NCBI GenBank assembly: GCA_023897205.1
Contig: JAHWDD010000003.1
Span: 3,661,665 to 3,725,664, forward strand
Source: Exophiala sp. HKRS030
Taxonomy: Eukaryota > Ascomycota > Eurotiomycetes > Chaetothyriales > Herpotrichiellaceae
Length of the DNA: 64,000 nucleotides
Direction: 5' to 3'
Shown: positions 47,413 through 59,465 of the stretch, one piece after another
Layout of the letters: the number at the start of each line of letters is the position of its first letter
Numbering within the stretch: position 1 is the first letter of the stretch
Position numbers and translations under genes: made by a program
Notes under the pieces: generated by a model
What the model was told of the DNA's origin: nothing
Database searches by the model: none
The model's input: the letters and a program-made list of their open reading frames with translations, nothing else

Positions 47413-50112
47413 TCATGCAAATACAATCTCCCTCGCAGTATCTCGTTTCTCCTCCCACGCTTTCATGATAACCTTGGCAACGCCAGCTCGGCGAGCGATA
47501 TTGCCATCCCAATCGACCAAGATCAAGTTAACCACCGGCCACAACGATCGCGGCCTGAACTGATCCCTTTCTGCACTATGGACCTGCAAGAACAAAGCCG
47601 CCGCGCCATCCTCCAGATATTTCGTGTTCAGCGGTTCGACCGTTGCCAGCACCGACGGAGGCATGTACCGCTTATATTCGTTGACGAAATCTGACACTAG
47701 TGGAACCAGTCCGATGGACTGGTTGATGACCCGCATGGCTGCCTCGCGTGACTCGTCCTCGGTAACACCAGTTGGTTGCGAGGAAAATCGCCATCGTGGG
47801 ATATATGACGGGTGGACGGCCGCGCTTTCGAGTGACATGCCCCACGAGATGGTTAGGAAGTCTTGCGATTTGCGACTTTGGTTTGCTCGGCGGTATGTGG
47901 TTTTCACTTCTCCCACGCATTCATTGTAGCTATTCATCAGCTCGAATACGCCCGATGTGTCTTCATCCGCGTGCGGTCCTCCTGTTGATATGGGATTGCC
48001 AATGCGGAACCGGACAACGACTGACTGGAATATGATGGCATGCAACCGTCTTGGCAAGGATCTGATAGAGGGAGTCCAGGGTTCCTCGCCAGCCCTGGCA
48101 TACTTCTCCGCCAGTCCAAAAGCTACGTCGAACAGTTGTGGGACGCCTTCGCGCTCACCGCTGGTGCCTGGAGACAAGCGGAATGCTTGAATCGGGTCAT
48201 CGTACTGGATACGTTTTACTTCCCAACCGTTGGAATAATAGATCCGGGAAATCGCCAGGCCACTCGAGATCAGAGGTCTGAGCAGTCCTACGAGCAAATT
48301 GAGGCGTGTTCTCGCAAGTGCTCTGACGATCTTGTTGTGTTTCGAATAGTAGGAGTCATCATCTTCGGTCGTGGAATCTTGCTCCTGCATGCGGTTCAAG
48401 AGCATCATCAACGCTCGAAGCTGTCGAATATCCATTAAGTCGAAGATTGCTCCTTTGTCTTGAAAGTGCCAGCCAGCCCAGGACCAGGTCGGTATATCCA
48501 CGGCCGAATTGACCGTGTGTATGCATCCCGGCTCGGGGTACCATAGAAGAGATTCTAGGAAATGCTTCTGAGGCATTCCAAACACAAAGTCCCCAACGAC
48601 ATCTACCATGGTATCTGCCAATCCGTCAAAAGCGAAGAGAGTGTCTTTGGGGTCGCTTAAATTCCGTTTCGTATATTCTTGGACTGCGGCCGCAAAGTCC
48701 AAAAACCCTCCGAGGTAGTCCCAGGTATCTTCGACTCGGAGAAGAGGATTCAGTGCTTTGAGAGCGATGGCATCTTCGTCCGCGACATGATGTCGACGGT
48801 TTGGCTTCCAGCGATATTTTCCTGGACGGGCCTCTTTACTCCTGGATAACCGTTCCGTCTCCATGATGATCTCCTCGGTCCATATCGATTCTGAACACTT
48901 GAAGTACACCTGGTAGTCAGTAAAAAGCAAGAGGCGTTTTGAGAGCAGCTTCTCCTGCAATGTCCAACCACGGGTGTTCCAGAGCAAGTCGCTGGAGTTC
49001 TCTAGTTCGGAGAAGGACGGGAACATAGTCGCGAGCCTCAGTCCGTTGATCAGTTCCGAATACTGGGGTATTGCTCTCGAGATTCCAATGCCCGGAATAC
49101 CGTGATCAGCGTGGGTCCCAGATGCCACTGCTATGGTCAGGCTTGCACGACTGTAGATGACCTTCATTGTCTCCAAATGAGGAATTCTTTCGTCGAAAGT
49201 ACTATCCTGAGCTATGCACAGAGCGTCATTCCAAAGATAGCGAAAGCCGAGTTCCTTCGTTAGTAAGATGGCATCTTCGATTGTTTTGGGGAGAATCCTG
49301 GGCAACGGAGTCAACTCTTGACCGGAGACAACCACGATGTTGTCACGTTCCAATACTGCGGGTACCAATCCTGTTTCCTCACGCATTGCTTGCTTGCCCC
49401 AAACATAACTCATCGCCACGTACTCAGAGATGTTTCTTTGTGATGCCCTAACGATGCATCTGCTTCGAACATCTATCAGGCGGAAGTTTCGTGGAAGGTG
49501 ATCGCGGTGCCACAATTCCTTGCCACATTCATCGTCGTGCCACGTTCGACATCTTCCGAGCCACGATCGGATGAGATCGATATTCACCTTTTCCGGAAAG
49601 ACCTTTCGTCCATAAAATTGCTTGTTTTCCTCCTTGTCGGTCTTGTGCGCTAGATACTGTATCAAGCCTCCGGGTGCTTGTGCTCCGGCCTGTCGGCATT
49701 CTGTGGCCTCAGCTGTCACTATATATCGATATGCTTCGACTAGGCTGCTCTTTGCTTTAGATCTCAGATCGAACTTGTTAGAGTATGACTCGGAATGAGT
49801 TCGGTCATAGGGCGATATCTCAATTCCAAGTCTCCAACTAAATTCGTTGTTCAAGTGTATTGGAGTATTTGGATGAGTGGGAATCAGTCTTGGATTCGCC
49901 TCTAAGCAATGAGTAACGAGCCTGCAGAATGGACATTCGTTATTTGTCTGAATTTCGGACCATGATCCTAAGACCACGTTTTTTTCTAGCTTTCGACGGA
50001 AGTGTAAATCAAAATCGATCTCCCTGCACACGTTGCACAGCCGGTCGGGAGATTTTCGACACAGCGAGGCCTTAGGCTGAGTGGTCTGCTCAAATTTTCT
50101 GTTTGGCGTCAT
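47413..50112 (-). CDS. HET domain protein (heterokaryon incompatibility)
   Basis: A single uninterrupted exon of 899 residues starting MTPNRKFEQTTQ. The N-terminus has a Cys-rich segment (RLCNVCREIDF, NNECPFCRLV). The HET domain spans about residues 230-420 with its landmarks YVAMSYVWG, LPKTIEDAILLTKELGFRYLWNDALCIAQD, METMKVIYSRASLTIAVASG and NTRGWTLQEKLLSKRLLLF. A further block (TWSWAGW) and a long C-terminal region follow, as in many fungal HET proteins. Such proteins trigger or modulate growth arrest or cell death when genetically different hyphae fuse, usually with a partner gene. Most copies in a genome have no proven role. No partner (NLR, HET-S-like) is evident next to it. Confidence 0.92.
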   Translation of the reverse strand: MTPNRKFEQTTQPKASLCRKSPDRLCNVCREIDFDLHFRRKLEKNVVLGSWSEIQTNNECPFCRLVTHCLEANPRLIPTHPNTPIHLNNEFSWRLGIEISPYDRTHSESYSNKFDLRSKAKSSLVEAYRYIVTAEATECRQAGAQAPGGLIQYLAHKTDKEENKQFYGRKVFPEKVNIDLIRSWLGRCRTWHDDECGKELWHRDHLPRNFRLIDVRSRCIVRASQRNISEYVAMSYVWGKQAMREETGLVPAVLERDNIVVVSGQELTPLPRILPKTIEDAILLTKELGFRYLWNDALCIAQDSTFDERIPHLETMKVIYSRASLTIAVASGTHADHGIPGIGISRAIPQYSELINGLRLATMFPSFSELENSSDLLWNTRGWTLQEKLLSKRLLLFTDYQVYFKCSESIWTEEIIMETERLSRSKEARPGKYRWKPNRRHHVADEDAIALKALNPLLRVEDTWDYLGGFLDFAAAVQEYTKRNLSDPKDTLFAFDGLADTMVDVVGDFVFGMPQKHFLESLLWYPEPGCIHTVNSAVDIPTWSWAGWHFQDKGAIFDLMDIRQLRALMMLLNRMQEQDSTTEDDDSYYSKHNKIVRALARTRLNLLVGLLRPLISSGLAISRIYYSNGWEVKRIQYDDPIQAFRLSPGTSGEREGVPQLFDVAFGLAEKYARAGEEPWTPSIRSLPRRLHAIIFQSVVVRFRIGNPISTGGPHADEDTSGVFELMNSYNECVGEVKTTYRRANQSRKSQDFLTISWGMSLESAAVHPSYIPRWRFSSQPTGVTEDESREAAMRVINQSIGLVPLVSDFVNEYKRYMPPSVLATVEPLNTKYLEDGAAALFLQVHSAERDQFRPRSLWPVVNLILVDWDGNIARRAGVAKVIMKAWEEKRDTAREIVFA

Positions 50113-51488
50113 TGGTAAGGCTATGAGAAGGTGAGGAATACGCTAGATCTTGTAAGGAATTTTGACATTATGTTGTATTGTATCCGTCGAGGACGGGGAG
50201 TTACTCTGTCTTTGGAAAGACACAAATAATGCAAAAGAGATTGAAGAGGAACAGGAAACGGAAAAATAACTCTCAAACCAAAGCGTCCATGTTCATGATG
50301 TTGAGGCATGTCTATTATTTTGAGGCTGAGGCGTCGATCGGAGAGTGAGGCAGCATGTGATGGTCTGCCTTATGGTTGCCTTTTCATCCTTGGCGGCTAA
50401 AGTCTAACAGCGGTATAGAAACCACCAGTGGCGTGCAAGTCACGTCCTCTCTCTCCGGTTTTGGGAATTCATCTTGGTTCACGCCTTTTCAGCATTTCAA
50501 CACCGGACATTGCAAGAAGGTGTGAACCCACTGCCCGCCTTGTACCCCTCTCAGAGACCTACACTTTGCGGACTCATAGATGGCGCTCCGCATTTCTTCC
50601 TCCATTCGACAAAAGTACCCTACCGACACCCCACATTATTGCCATCTTAAGCAAAGCGTGGCAGTCGGTTAGGCCAATCAGTAGTGCTGCACTACCAAGT
50701 CACGTGGATTACCCTGTACAGATCAAGGAGATCTCGGCTGAACGAGGAGCGCTAGTCTGTAGCAAATGCCTGATTATCTTTGAAGGGGACGTAGCCTGTC
50801 GATAACCTTTGGATGCAAATCTCAACCAGTTCCTGAATTGTTGCGCTGGAACCTGGTGTGAAGGAATCTTTAGTAGCTACAGTCAGCCTTCAACACACAT
50901 TCTGCTCCGGCGTTTGTATAAATCTGCATCCCATGAAATATCGCAGGAAATAATCGAGCCCATCCTTTCTCTAGGCTCCAGCTTTTCGCTTCTCGGACCA
51001 GAAATTCAGGCAAGATTCGCCAGTCCCGCATCGCTAAATCTGTACCAGTCCCGCAAACCAAGCAGTCCCACAGGGCAATGAGGTCAAAGTCCCACATTGT
51101 GAACGTCGACTACTTCACACTAAGGAAGTTGCGCGGGTAAGAGAATGTTTTACTATTGCCAGAAATCCTTGTCTCTATGTGGTGTTGAGGAACTAAACCG
51201 CACTATCAACAATATAGCTCGTATATGGTGGCTGGGCAGTTAACAACTATGTCGTCACCGATAGGTTTTTGCTCGTAGGAAGGTGCTACTTCAGGTACAG
51301 TAGTGGATTCAGATCATAAGGCCATCCGCGCAGCAGTTGCCAATATGCTTGACCACATAGGACCCGACGATCACGAATGGTACTCATACTATATGAGCAA
51401 TGCTCTACGTCGGTCATTGCCAACCTTCTCTAACTTCGCAATTCGACAATCTCCTTGTGTCTCTTTGCCCAAACCCTCGTACTTCAAA
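50113..51488. other. Intergenic spacer, 1.4 kb
   Basis: Divergent region between the HET gene (minus) and the amidohydrolase (plus). Open frames here are short and unrecognised. Confidence 0.5.
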
Positions 51489-52722
51489 ATGTACATCTAT
51501 GGTTCCCTCATATTCCTCTTCCTCTCAGCAGCTAGTGCTTGCCTGACTCGACGCATGCATGGTGATTTGCGACTCGACCAAATTGAGAGTAACCATGAGC
51601 GACGTTCGACCATTTCCCCTCCCAGGACAAAATCGGTCTCATAAATGTCCACATCTTTAATGGATTCCAATTTCGTCGTGGTGCTGTAGCAATTGTCGGC
51701 GACAAGATCACTTTCAATCTCAAAAACGTAAAAACTTGGGTCGACGGTAAAGCCGGTTTTCTACTCCCCGGCCTCATTGACAGCCATTGCCATCCTTCAT
51801 CAATCACCGATCTGCAGCAGCTTAGTAGCTACGGCGTCACGACAGCCATGAACATGGCATGCCCTTCAGATGAACTCTGTGCTTCTCTTCGGGACCAACC
51901 TGGCATCACTTCATTCTTCACCGCAAACAGGGAGTCGTCGGCCCCGGTTCGACACATGCAGTCGTGTTTCAGGTGCCACCGAGCCTCCAGCTTAGCTCAC
52001 CGGCACAGGTGCCCGAGGTCGTGGACTGGGCCATTGGAAACCGCTCGGATTACTTCAAGATCTGCGCGGAGCCAAACGGGCCTAGCCAAGCTACACAGAA
52101 CGCGATAGTGGCCCTTTGTCACGAGCGAGGGTTGCATACCACGACCCACGCAGCAGATATACCGTCGTACTTGCAAGCGATTGCTTCGCTGACGGACGGG
52201 ATTCAGCACAGTCCAGGGGATGCGCTCATCACACCGGACATGATACTTGGAATAAAGGAAAACGGCCAGTATGTCACGCCAACTACGGTTCTGGTTAAGG
52301 CCTTCTTGAGCTACCCCCCGGCCCTAGCGCTATCGAGTTACAACAACAACTCTTGGCCCATCGTGATTGAAAACGTGAAGCGATTGCATAAAGCAGGCTT
52401 ATCACTGCTGGTCGGGACGGATGCTATTCCCTCTGACGGCCCGCTCGCGGCTATGGCCCAACACCCTTTGGGTAAGACCTTGCACGACGAGCTAGAAGTC
52501 TGGGTGAACGAGGTCGGCATTCCTCCCGCCAAGGCACTGAGAGCCGCGACGTTCCTGCCTGCTCGTATCTACGGCCTGGATGATCGTGGTCGTATCGCAG
52601 AAGGGAAGCGTGCCGATCTATTATTGTTGAAGTCGAACCCCTTGAAGAATATCTCGGCGACTCGGGACATTCTGAAGGTCTGGAATGGTGGGATTGAGTT
52701 CAGCAACATCGCGAAACATTGA
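51489..52722 (+). CDS. Secreted metal-dependent amidohydrolase, two apparent frame breaks
   Basis: Starts MYIYGSLIFLFLSAASA, a signal peptide. After the mature N-terminus the frame must gain one base at 51616-51623 (CCCCTCCC) to enter KIGLINVHIFNGFQFRRGAVAIVGDKI, and another at 51930-51932 (GGG) to reach GVVGPGSTHAVVFQVPP. The rest is open to the stop. Metal ligands typical of the amidohydrolase superfamily are visible: LLPGLIDSHCHP (HxH), a lysine in YFKICAEP, THAAD, IQHSPGD, the late LLVGTDAIP aspartate, and the closing GRIAEGKRADLLLL. This resembles the imidazolonepropionase/prolidase-like group. Repaired length is 411 residues, complete for the family. The substrate is unknown. It is convergent with the GH3 gene and may or may not belong to that cluster. 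Confidence 0.72.
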
Positions 52723-53152
52723 AGGGAACGCATTGCTTTGGCTCCACCTTGCGAAATTGCTTTGTACATATCTCCATAGTGATGCCAGAAGGATTACAGC
52801 ACTGCAAATAAGGATAGTGTCAGTCACAATGAAAGTCATCTTGTCAATACGTGAATAGTCTTGCAAACAATTTGCACAGTTACTATCAGAGGAAATCTAT
52901 GTTATTCCGATGCTGATCGTGATGTCTTTAATGGAGGATTCAGGGTCACTGTATGTTTTCGAGGTAGCTCTCTGGTAGCACAATGGGAAAGCATCCATGC
53001 ATTTGACTAACGGCCGACTAACGGCCACGCCGATCCTTGAGTATCTTGCGCCACAACCTAAGAGGACGCGAAATGAAGATCTACGTACCACTAAGCGGTC
53101 GGTATGTCTCATTGCTTGTACTTAGTCTAATTCTTTCTAGTTTCTTCTGCCG
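52723..53152. other. Spacer between convergent genes
   Basis: 430 bp between the 3' ends of the amidohydrolase and GH3 genes. No gene or repeat was recognised. Confidence 0.6.
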
Positions 53153-55854
53153 TCAAAGTCCGTTCCAGAACTCCTCGGTCTTGATCTCAAAAGCTTCATG
53201 CAGCGTCGTCTTCCCAACGACAACACTAAGCGCGTAAAGTCCTTTTTCGTTGCACCATGCATCTCTTTTCTCGTCCCATACAGCTGTCGCATATTTATCA
53301 ATGGAAATAGTCGCCGTCTTCATCTCGCCAGGCTTGAGAAATACTTTCTTGTATCCTTTCAACTCACGCTTCGGACGCAGAAACCGAGACTTTGAACTCG
53401 AGGAGGGTGAAAAGGCAACATAAAGAAAAACGACCTCGGCTCCGGCATGGTCTCCGGTATTCTTGACGTCAACTGAGATTTGTGTTGATTTCGCCCGAGG
53501 AGCGACAGTGAGTGAAGACGCTGTAAAGGTGGTGTAGCTAAGTCCATGGCCGAAGGGAAACGCAGCCTCGATGCCTCTTGCCTCGTAGCCGCGATAACCT
53601 ACGAAGACATCTTCTGCGTAAAGAATCTTTCCATTATCGCTCCCAAAACTAAGATAACTGGGTGTATCCTCAAGTCGGACAGGAAATGTGACGGGGAGCT
53701 TCCCCGACGGATTAGCAGTGCCGAACAGGATGTCTGCGACGGCATTTCCCCCTTCGCTGCCACCGTACCAACTGTGCAAAATTGTTGATGCTGAATCTCG
53801 CCATGGCATGGCTACCGGAGAGCCAGACTGAGTAATGACAATGGCTGAAGGGTTGGCGGCAAGGACAGAGTCGATCAGTTTGTCGACAAAGGGAGGCATT
53901 TCCAAAACTGAGCGATCGCTCCCTTCTTTTTCAATGTCCGCCTGTGGATGAATTCCACCTTGTCAGCGCGAGTCAAGAGGCATGACTTAGAGTGAGGTGG
54001 TACTTACATTCAACCCGGCAACAACAAAAGTCAACTTACATTTCCTTGCCAACTCAACAGCCCTTTGTATACTTTCTTCGGGGTCAATCTTCAAGCAACC
54101 TCCTAATCTACACGCACCACCTGGCAGTGGAAGTCCATGGCCACCGGCAACTACACTCGTCGATGCACTGCCTGCCTCAACGCGGAGTTTGTATCGCTTG
54201 CCCGCGTCCAATTCGAAGAAACCTCGCTTCTCAACCGAGCCCTTGCCGAAAAACATGCCGCCAAATTTCTGTTCAGCTGCATTGTTGTCGATCACGAGCA
54301 CATCATTGATGTATAGCTCACTTGTTCCATAACTTGCAATGCCGAACTCATACACCCCGCTTACATCAGGTACGAGGTTGGCACGCATGGAAATATAGAA
54401 TGGATCTTTTGCCGCAGGGTGCGTATAGTCCATCAACTGGTAAGTGGTCTCGTGAATGGTGCAAGAGTCGAATGGTTTGCGACCCGGACAACTTGCTGGA
54501 TCGTTGAAGAATTCGATTGAAACTCCCGGTTGATCCGTGTCATTTGTGACGTTCCCATCCGAAAAAATGGGTAGATGAATGTGCCCGTAAACGCCTGGTT
54601 CGTAGTGAATGACTGCATTGTCGGGTAGTGACGCCGCAATGCCCTGATAGATCGAGCTCGTATAGTATGGCCGCAAGTTGGCGCTTCCACCCCCACAAGC
54701 CCCTGGAAGTTTGGCGTTGGGTCCGATGATGGCAACCTCCTCGCACTCGTGTGAGACGAGAGGAAGTGTTCCACTCGAATTTTTCAACAATACGATGCTT
54801 TCAGTTGCGATCAGCCTATTGAGAGCCCGATCACTGGGGACGTCGCGCGTCGTCTCGACTTTCGCAACTTGGGCAGCCGACGCTTCATTAACAAATTCAA
54901 GAACCTTTCGCACACGGACATCGATTATGTGCCTATGGAGTTTTCCGGTCGCTATCGATTGAGCCACCCCTCTAGTACGGTGACGTGGTGGGCCAGGCAT
55001 TTCGATATCTAAGCCAGCAGTAAGTGCCGCCTCGCAGGAATAAGTGCCGTACCTGTTTTTCTTCGGGGTTAGATGTGATCTCTCTGGCAGGGTTCATACT
55101 GACCAATCACTCATGACGAGGCCGTTAAAACCCCATTCAGTTCTCAAAATTTGATCCAGAAGCTTCGGGCTTTCCGAGGCATGCGTTCCTTGGACCTTAT
55201 TGTAAGAGGCAATGATGACCCCAGGATCGCTGTCTCGCAAAGCGATCTGAAATGGCATCAAATAGATTTCACGCAATGCTCGATCGGATACGCAGACATC
55301 AATTGATATCTTTTCGGTCTCCTGGTCGTTAGCAACAAAGTGTTTGAGAGCGGCCAGCGTTCCACCGGATCTAACACCTCTGATTATGGCGGCTGCGAGC
55401 ATACCACTGAGATGGGGGTCTTCAGAGAGACATTCAAAAGCTCTGCCGTTCAGCGGCGACCGCGGGATGCCGACGTTGGGGCCCAGCCAGACATGAGCAC
55501 CTTTCGCGGCGCACTCCTTGGAAAGAAGCACGCCTGCTTCCTGGACGAGACTATCATTCCAGGTAGCTCCCAGTCCATGGCCAGAGGGGATGCATGCTGC
55601 TGGTACTGGATTGAAGTATTTGGAACCCCTGGCGCCGTTGGGCCCGTCAGTGGTCTTGATGGCCGGGATCCCATATTTTGGAATCGGCGTTGTATGCCAT
55701 AGATCAGATCCTGCCACAAATGAATCGTCAAAATACGCTTCAGACCAATCTCATCTGAGTACCAGAACTCACCGGCCAGAAGAGATATCTTTTCCAGAAG
55801 ACTCGCCTCTTGGAGGAACAGGTCAATGTCGACCTTTTGATGCGATATCTGCAT
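53153..55854 (-). CDS. GH3 beta-glucosidase with PA14 insert
   Basis: Four exons, 55854..55773, 55710..55104, 55052..54008 and 53941..53153, give 840 residues, intact. Introns are 62, 51 and 66 nt (donors GTGAGT, GTCAGT, GTAAGT). No signal peptide is seen (MQISHQKVDIDLFLQ), so it is probably intracellular. GH3 features: TTDGPNGARG, KHFVANDQE, the nucleophile region GLVMSDWYGTY (D229), and in the second domain LPLVSHECEEVAIIGPNA. A PA14 domain is inserted at about residues 390-520 (YISMRANLVPDVSGVYEFGI, GTSELYINDVLVIDNN), and a C-terminal fibronectin III-like domain ends TEEFWNGL. It would release glucose from short beta-glucosides such as cellobiose or plant glycosides taken up by the cell. 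It lies tail-to-head with the Zn2Cys6 regulator on the same strand. Confidence 0.93.
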
Positions 55855-56577
55855 GGCGACCGATGTCACAGAAAAATCAAAGATTGAGTGCAGTGCGATC
55901 ACGAATGGCAATGAAAGAGATCCGAAAACTATATGCACATCATTTTACTAGATCTCCAAACGGTCCAGGAGTCCTTGCTCTAGTTTCGGTCAAAATGGGA
56001 GACATCCCGCCCGAGATCCGCGTATCCGGGACAGGATACGTGGTGGACCCCATGGCGGGCGACACAGCAGTATTACTGCCGTCCATTACAGGCGTCAATC
56101 GAAGCATCTGCGTCCATAAGTGTCGTGTCGGGAGGCCGAGGCGCGGGTAGTTTTGGAAAGGTAGCAGATCTGCAGTTGCGGCTTGATACGCAAGTGTGGG
56201 CGGGTAGTATAGAGCAATAGCAACATGACCCAGAGTTAACAGAGATCGGGATTCACAAGCGAATACGCCTCTTGACAGTTGGAGTCTAATTTCCCGCATT
56301 TTCGGGCGTCAAATCCTACAACCGTCCAGTGGAATTGTGCAAATTGGTTCAAGTGTTTGTCTACCTCCTCCTGGCACACACCACATCTAAAACTTTCAGT
56401 ACATTCGGACAGGAGGTCTCCATATGATTTGTGAGTTTTTCCAAGAGCGATTATCGCTCGAAGCTATCTACGCTAGAGAAATATGGCAAGATCCCAACCT
56501 GCGATGGGTTGGCAAAAACAACTGAAATTCCAACCGCCACCCTAATTTGGCACTCACATCGACGCATCAAAAGCCTT
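55855..56577. other. GH3 promoter region
   Basis: 723 bp between the GH3 start and the end of the regulator gene on the same strand. No gene was recognised. Confidence 0.6.
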
Positions 56578-59046
56578 TCAAAGGCCTTCTCGGTAGAGGT
56601 GTAGATCTCCACCATCAATGATCGAACTATTTTCTTCGAAAAAGGCATCCAAGAAAATATCAGGCTGTGCTAGGCTCTCGTCAAGATCTAAGCCTAACAT
56701 CATGGGTAGACGATCCTCTGTCGGATACCAAAGGTCGTCGCATCTAGGTGTAGACGCTGTGTCCCGAGGTTCTGGACCAAAGAGGAAAAACTCTGCATTC
56801 CTGGTAATCCCCTGTAGCTGGGTGTCCTCGTCTGATAGAGTCACAATTGCTGCATGTCGTTCGTCACTGCGCGTTTCATTTTGCGCCACACTTTGATCAC
56901 GATGGGATTCTACACCCAAGCTGGGTGGGAGGATTGGTTCTTCGGATGGAAATTCCAGGTTCCGAATCTCTTCAGCTATGCTGTACTTGGAATATGCAGC
57001 ATCGGTAGCCGGGTTCGTTTGCACTGCGGACTGCGGAAGTGGCATATTTCTCACATGACTGGAATTTTCTGTCTCCCATGTCAAAAGCATTGGGCTAGAT
57101 CCTGTTGAGGCACTCTGTGCATTATGAATCAAGTCCTGAATGCCATGCTGAAGGAGTTTTGTAGTGGGATAAATCTCCGCCTGGATATCAAGGATCTTCG
57201 AACATGCCGATAAACTTTTGACAATTTCCATAGTCGGCAGGTTTTCCAGCTCCCTTTGTCCTAGGCGAAATATAATGCGAGCTGAGTGAAACGAACACAT
57301 GGCAAGGCTGGGATCAGTGATAAAGATGTCTTTCCCCAATTCAATCACCGAGGATATGATTTTGGATACTCCAAGAGCGTGTTCCAAGCATCTCTTGCGA
57401 CAATACGACGCAAAGTTTTTAGGCAAATTCCAAAGTTCATCAGTCGAGAGGGCTTCTCTGAACCCCGGTATTGTGAATCGATATAGATCGCAATGGCATT
57501 GATGCCACCAAATGTGAAACATGACAAAGGTCGTGCGTCCGGGTGTGTAGATGCGTAGAAGCATATTCTTTGCGTTGAAGATATTAGCAGGAGGAAGACC
57601 ACGATGCAGATCTGCGAGTTCTCCCTCCAGACTTTCTAGTTTGGGAAGAAAAGACGACACAGGTTGGTGATGGCGTAAAATCTTTTGAGTTAACCTTCGA
57701 AATTCATGACTTATTGCTCTGTGCTATTCGCTGAAGTAGAAAAACATACCTTGAGATTCGGTCTCGAATATCCAACAAACGAATACAAAGAGCCGTTATG
57801 CCTAATTTGAAAGTGGTCTGTGTGCCGCCCTGGAGTCTCAACGGCTCGGTCGACGCGGGCTCATCTAGGAGAAATGATTGTTCAGACCATGGTAACTGAA
57901 GGTGGATGGTATCTTTCGGACACAAAGTGAATTCAGCTCTGCCACTAGAGAAGAATTTGTCAAAGACGAAAATACACCACATTAGACGCGTGCGACGCTC
58001 CTGAGTAAGCGATGCCAGCCGCCCATCTTCGTGATTCAGCCTCATCATATAGGCCAATCTAACTGTCAGGGCTGTGGAGACCATTGTCTTGGTAAAGCGA
58101 CGGGATACAACATGATCCAAGCTGATCAGCACGAGGGCCTCGACATCGGAAATCGTAGGTTCACCAGCTCGGGAAAGAATGAAACATTCTGCTTCTTCAA
58201 TCCATTTGGAAGCCACCTGTTTGCATTGCATATCGAGAGGAAAGAGGTATCGGGCGGTTACGCCACATATTGACTGCAGAAGCCGAGGGTTGTGCTTGTT
58301 CTGTGACAAACTGTGTAGAAAGGTTGTTTTGTGGATGAAACCGAAGCACGGAATTGGGTAGACGAATTCGAAGAAGGCTGTAACATGCTGGTCGATGAGG
58401 AGCTTGTGTGCATTTATGCCACTGTCCAGAATAAGTGAGTACCGGCCTCCATTGGAAGAACTCTCGTTACCTTTCCAAAGACGACACTGGTGATGGGAGC
58501 GGGTAGTGCGACCAGGGGAGAACAGAAGTTTCGCAACTGCGTTCCAATGGAGTGCCAGTGTCTGGATTGCACTGACTGGGCACTGATCTCGCTACACTGA
58601 AATCATATGCGGCTCGCTTGGAAGATGAAGGGTATTGGCACTGCACGTGTCTGCGCAAACACCTCTGGCAGGACGGTAGATCGCCTGAGCATTTGGCTTT
58701 CTTGTGACGGCACTGGAAACAAGCTATGGAAACACGACGCCTTTCAAGTCTGAGTTGACCATCAGCAGATATGCCCTTTCCTCCAGAAACCGCGGTTGAA
58801 TGCCCTGCTTGCTCTTGGGATAATTCTGGCTTGGACAAAGAGCACTCAAAATCCAGCCTGAGACAATTTTCACATCCTCCTATTCTGCCATCACACCGCA
58901 CCTAGCTCCCGCTGGGATTAGTAAAATGGACACGCATTTGGACAGCCGACAAGCGGGCTCACCTTGCGATTCCGACACTGGAAGCAGATCTCAACACCCC
59001 TACGAGTCGGAAGGACTGCTCCAAGAGCATGCGCTTGATTCGGCAT
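56578..59046 (-). CDS. Transcription factor with two tandem Zn2Cys6 clusters
   Basis: Four exons, 59046..58963, 58901..58471, 58421..57750 and 57694..56578, give 767 residues, intact (introns 61, 49 and 55 nt). Two complete zinc clusters are present: residues 21-48 (CFQCRNRKVRCDGRIGGC, ENC, six residues, C) and residues 89-116 (CFQCRHKKAKCSGDLPSC, QRC, six residues, C). The first intron cuts cluster 1 just before its third cysteine, a common intron site in this family. The fungal transcription factor domain follows (FVYPIPCFGFIHKTTFL at about 190, then HNPRLLQSICGVTARYLFPL and RLMWCIFVFDKFF). The C-terminus is acidic. It is divergent from the sugar transporter and next to the GH3 gene, so it probably controls both. 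Most family members have a single cluster. Confidence 0.9.
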
Positions 59047-59465
59047 CGGAAGCAAAATCCAAAGAGGCAAATACAAATGGGAAAAGGATGTCGGGCGGAG
59101 GTTCGAGAGCGGATTCTTCTCTTCTAATGAACTGTCCCGCAGATGGTTTCCCCCGACTTCCGCTTCCCAACGAGCGGGGATCGGTATGTCCGTCGACTGA
59201 CCTCGTTTGACCCAATCAGGATACTTAGTATATGGCTACATTCGGCCAGTGGCGTGGTCCCGTCACACTCCCGCACAACAATCATGCGGGGCCCCACGGG
59301 CATGCGTCCTTACCCCTACAGCCTCGCGGTTAAATTGTACACGTGGATGAACTCACAATTTCCTGTGTATGTATATAGTAGATCGGGTTCATTGTTCTAT
59401 AGGTGCTCTAGAAGTACGGCTTGTCATTGCTTTCCCGACGCCAACAGCTAGACAATACACTCACC
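59047..59465. promoter_or_regulatory. Shared divergent promoter of regulator and sugar transporter
   Basis: 419 bp between the start codons of the Zn2Cys6 regulator (minus) and the MFS transporter (plus). Zinc cluster proteins often bind CGG triplets. Several CGG/CCG triplets occur here, but no clear spaced pair can be claimed without measurement. Confidence 0.55.

Noticed and set aside
55340..56150. Plus-strand open frames over the GH3 gene
   Set aside because: Shadows of the well-supported minus-strand beta-glucosidase.
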